Below, piece after piece: positions 61,450 through 64,000 of a stretch of DNA of 64,000 nt (position 1 is the first letter of the stretch; each line of letters opens with the position of its first letter). The notes beneath the pieces are model-generated. The model was given only the letters and a program-made list of their open reading frames with translations, had not been told where the DNA came from and made no database searches. This DNA comes from Deltaproteobacteria bacterium (GTDB taxonomy: Bacteria; Myxococcota_A; Polyangia; GCA-2747355; JADLHG01): positions 1-64,000 of the forward strand of contig JADLHG010000069.1 in NCBI GenBank assembly GCA_020848905.1, read 5' to 3'. The translations under genes and the position numbers were made by a program.

Positions 61450-62982
61450 CTACTTGCTCCGGCGGTCCACGAGGGCCCGCCGGGTCCAGCGGATGAACAT
61501 CAACAGATCCTGCGACTCCCGCCGACGGAAGAGATACCCGAGCGGGACTACGCTCGCAGTGAAGACGGCCACTCCCGCCACGAGCGCGACGGCGGTGCTC
61601 GCAGGGAGCGAGAGAGGCACCGCGCCCCGCACCCAGCCGCCGAGCAGCATGCTCAGGTATAGCAGCAGCGAGAGCACGAGCACGTCGAGCGAGCGGAGGT
61701 TGAGCTGCACGAGCCGGCGCGTCGCCACGCCGGTGATCACGAGCCCGATGAAGCTGGCCACGACCCAGCCGATCACGTAGCCCTTGAGGTCATAGAGCCA
61801 CCCCCCGGCCCCGGCGAAACCCCAGAGCAGCGCGGACTGGACGACGTTGAGCGCGAGCCAGGCGCGGCTGTGGCCGGAGGCGGTGAGCTGGGCGCCCATC
61901 ACGACCCAGGGGAAGGTGATCGTCTCGTGCAGGATGAAGGGCAGCACGAGGGGGATGGCCTCGCGCCAGCGGGAGCCGAAGAGGTAGGCAACGAGCAGGT
62001 CGAGGCTGATCACGATCATCAGCGAGAAGAGCGCCACGAGGAGCGTGACCGCGTAGGTGGCCGAGGCGATCAGCTCCTTGTCCGTGCGCCCCTGCCGGTT
62101 CCGCTCGGCGAAGACCGAGAAGAGGAAGTTCGGCAGCGGCAGGAAGGGGAGCTTCGCCAGGGCGATGATGCTGGCGGTCCAGTTGACGATGCCCGAGGCG
62201 TGGACGCCGTGGAGTCGCCCTACCACCATCGGGTTCACGAGCGCGTTCGCGATGCCCAGGACCGAGGTGGCCTGGAGCGGCAGCGAGTAGCCGAGCAGGG
62301 CGCCGAGGGGTCGCTCCTGCGCGTCCGGCCCCGGCTCGAGCCGCGGGCTCCAGATGCGAAGCAGCACCGCACCGACGACCCAGCGAGCGGCGAGAGCCAC
62401 CGCGAAGCACCACACCGAGCGCCAGAGGTAGGCGAAGACCACGAGCGTCACGTTGTAGACGATGAGCTCCGCGACCTCGACTGCGGCGAGGCGCGGCCAC
62501 TCTAACTGGCGCTGGAGCTCCACGGCCCGGTAGGCGCGATAGCTCTGGAGGCAGGCCACGAGGCCGCAGGCTGGAAAGAGCCAGGAGGTGGCCTCCGTGA
62601 GGTTGAAGTGCGCCATGAGGCGTGGCCCGAGGGCGTAGAGCAGCGCGAGCGTGAAGGCCGAGGCGAGCAGCTTGGCCAGGTTCACCTGGCGCCGCAGGCC
62701 GCGGGAAGGGGCCGAGTGACCCTGCACGAGAGCCTGGCTCGTGCCGAGGTCGACGGCCATCAGCGCGACGCTGATCGCGGGCGTCACGACCGCCTGCGCG
62801 CCGAAGACCGCCGGCTTCAGCAGGCGCGAGATCAGCGTGACCCCGATGGCGTTCACCGGCAGCGAGAAGAGCTGCCGGAGCAGCACGGCGAGCCCACCAC
62901 GCACGATCTTGTCTCGCATGGGGCGCTGCTGGTTCGCGACGGGCGCCGTCTCGTCCACGGCTGTGGCTCGTACGACGCTCAT
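61450..62982 (-). CDS. Wzx-type oligosaccharide flippase
   Basis: 510 residues with about 12-14 predicted membrane segments. The N-terminal LAVLLRQLFSLPVNAIGVTL and LLKPAVFGAQAVVTPAISVA segments and the overall hydropathy match polysaccharide-synthase/MOP-superfamily flippases. It would move the lipid-linked repeat unit across the inner membrane. The start ATG at 62982 shares its A with the polymerase stop (TGATG). A basic cytoplasmic tail (RWTRRALVDRRSK) closes the protein. Confidence 0.9.
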   Translation of the reverse strand: MSVVRATAVDETAPVANQQRPMRDKIVRGGLAVLLRQLFSLPVNAIGVTLISRLLKPAVFGAQAVVTPAISVALMAVDLGTSQALVQGHSAPSRGLRRQVNLAKLLASAFTLALLYALGPRLMAHFNLTEATSWLFPACGLVACLQSYRAYRAVELQRQLEWPRLAAVEVAELIVYNVTLVVFAYLWRSVWCFAVALAARWVVGAVLLRIWSPRLEPGPDAQERPLGALLGYSLPLQATSVLGIANALVNPMVVGRLHGVHASGIVNWTASIIALAKLPFLPLPNFLFSVFAERNRQGRTDKELIASATYAVTLLVALFSLMIVISLDLLVAYLFGSRWREAIPLVLPFILHETITFPWVVMGAQLTASGHSRAWLALNVVQSALLWGFAGAGGWLYDLKGYVIGWVVASFIGLVITGVATRRLVQLNLRSLDVLVLSLLLYLSMLLGGWVRGAVPLSLPASTAVALVAGVAVFTASVVPLGYLFRRRESQDLLMFIRWTRRALVDRRSK

Positions 62983-64000
62983 CAGGGCGGCGACGGGGGG
63001 GCGACCGCCGGTGCTTCCCGACGGCGTGGTTTGCGGAAGAAGAGGGGGAGGCGACGCCGTGGCACCGTGGACCGAAGCAGGATCTCCGGTGCGGCGATGG
63101 AGGCCGTCAGGACCAGCATGGCCAGGCCGATGCGGTCGAGCGCGCCTTCGAGCACGATGTGCGCCAGCCAGAAGATGAGGGTAGCCTGGGCTACGGGGAG
63201 CGTGCGCAGCCGCAGCGAGCGCAGGGCCCTCCAGATGAGGTCCACGTAGCAGGCGAAGAAGGCCATGCCGAAGAAGACGAGGCTCTTGCCGCCGACCACG
63301 TAGAACCACCCCACGAGGGAGGTGGCCGAGCTGTGAGGGGAGTCCGCGGGGTACCCGAGGATGCTCACCGTGAAGTAGCGCCCCACGTCGAGGCCCCCCA
63401 CCGTGACCGCCTTGAGCCCGACGGGGGTCACCTGCTTCCAGGCCAGCAGAATCACGCTGTAGACGTTCCCCATGCGCCGGAGGGTGCTCTCCATGCCGGA
63501 GGAGTAGGCGGTGGTCAGGCTCTCCGAACCGCCGAAGAGGGAGGCGACGGACTCGCTGAGGGCGCTCAAGGGCGTGATCGCCGGATCGATGACTCGGAGC
63601 GTGCGATACATCGTGAACAGCGGCCAGAAGAGGCCCATCAAGAGGCCGAAGACGATCATGGGGGTCATGCGCCGCCAGTTGAGGCGGCCGCTCGTGAGGA
63701 GCACGAGGAAGAGCAGAATGGCGAGGACGAAGAGCACCCCGCGACTCGAGCGCAGCAGCATCCCGAGGATGCCCTGCGCGACGACCATCGCGATGCCGAG
63801 CGTCATGCGGCGCTTCAGGCCGGCCATGTCCGAGCACCAGATGAGGAGGGCGAGGAGCGCCGGGACGATCATCGAGTGCGTGTAATAGACGAAGCCTGAC
63901 ATGCGAAAGGGGAGGTAGACCCCGCGCGCCCCCGAGACGGCGATGTTGAAGGCGTACATGATGACGCCCGAGGTGAGCATCAACACGGGGCTGATCACGA
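62982..64000 (-). CDS. Wzy-like O-antigen/exopolysaccharide polymerase, 5' partial
   Basis: At least 339 residues are visible and the frame stays open to the window edge, so the start is missing. Eight or so hydrophobic segments are seen, with a large periplasmic loop (about 130-225: RTLRVIDPAITPLSALSESV and GNVYSVILLAWKQVTPVGLK), the usual layout of Wzy/O-antigen-ligase proteins. The end is basic and Pro-rich. It is coupled to the flippase. The polymer-length regulator and initiating transferase are probably further right. Confidence 0.8.
   Translation of the reverse strand, partial: VISPVLMLTSGVIMYAFNIAVSGARGVYLPFRMSGFVYYTHSMIVPALLALLIWCSDMAGLKRRMTLGIAMVVAQGILGMLLRSSRGVLFVLAILLFLVLLTSGRLNWRRMTPMIVFGLLMGLFWPLFTMYRTLRVIDPAITPLSALSESVASLFGGSESLTTAYSSGMESTLRRMGNVYSVILLAWKQVTPVGLKAVTVGGLDVGRYFTVSILGYPADSPHSSATSLVGWFYVVGGKSLVFFGMAFFACYVDLIWRALRSLRLRTLPVAQATLIFWLAHIVLEGALDRIGLAMLVLTASIAAPEILLRSTVPRRRLPLFFRKPRRREAPAVAPPSPP

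Overview
The window looks like chromosome from a high-GC, Gram-negative, myxobacteria-like organism (Myxococcota or a related former deltaproteobacterial lineage). The reasons are: very strong G/C preference at third codon positions; a eukaryotic-type Ser/Thr kinase fused to a formylglycine-enzyme-like domain; lipoproteins with Asp/Ala/Pro-rich linkers; a gene set resembling the Glt (adventurous gliding) envelope complex of Myxococcus, including an AgmX/PglI-type C-terminal domain; and an exopolysaccharide locus that pairs a beta-barrel protein with a short OPX protein. Taxonomy is inference; no rRNA or tRNA gene was seen.

Layout. 0.4-4.6 kb: carbamate kinase, YgeW carbamoyltransferase and YgeY hydrolase (a purine/ureido nitrogen cassette) plus a small unknown gene. 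4.7-6.6 kb, minus strand: ECF sigma factor with a membrane anti-sigma factor, and a PilZ protein. 6.8-12.2 kb: transmembrane kinase followed by four exported proteins. 12.3-16.8 kb: GH63-type hydrolase, MFS transporter and GH13_18 phosphorylase, joined by ATGA overlaps and probably for glucosylglycerate or a related osmolyte. 16.8-18.1 kb, minus strand: a PC4-like protein and a lipoprotein. 18.4-22.5 kb: a FadR-type regulator overlapping gatC, then gatA and gatB. 22.6-23.6 kb: mtnA, followed by two hairpins and an AT-rich island. 24.2-26.0 kb: rplU-rpmA-obgE. 26.2-36.1 kb: six exported or membrane proteins, of which the last four match the order gltD-gltE-gltF-gltG. 36.5-39.1 kb: polysaccharide export genes under a near-consensus promoter.

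39.2-64.0 kb is a Wzx/Wzy-type exopolysaccharide locus. A long, tightly packed minus-strand operon runs from the right edge to wecB (Wzy, Wzx, four glycosyltransferases, two methyltransferases, Gmd, acetyltransferases, a bi-domain oxidoreductase, AsnB-type amidotransferase, heparinase-like protein, PglD-like acetyltransferase, WecB). A plus-strand block (PglF-like dehydratase, lipoprotein esterase, sugar epimerase) separates it from a PglE/EpsN-like aminotransferase. PglF, PglE and PglD homologues together suggest a UDP-diacetylbacillosamine-type sugar. No initiating glycosyltransferase or Wzc-type co-polymerase is visible; these may lie beyond the right edge.

The most interesting possibility is that the Glt-like trans-envelope complex and the adjacent beta-barrel/OPX export pair work together on surface polysaccharide. 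This is a hypothesis from gene order alone.
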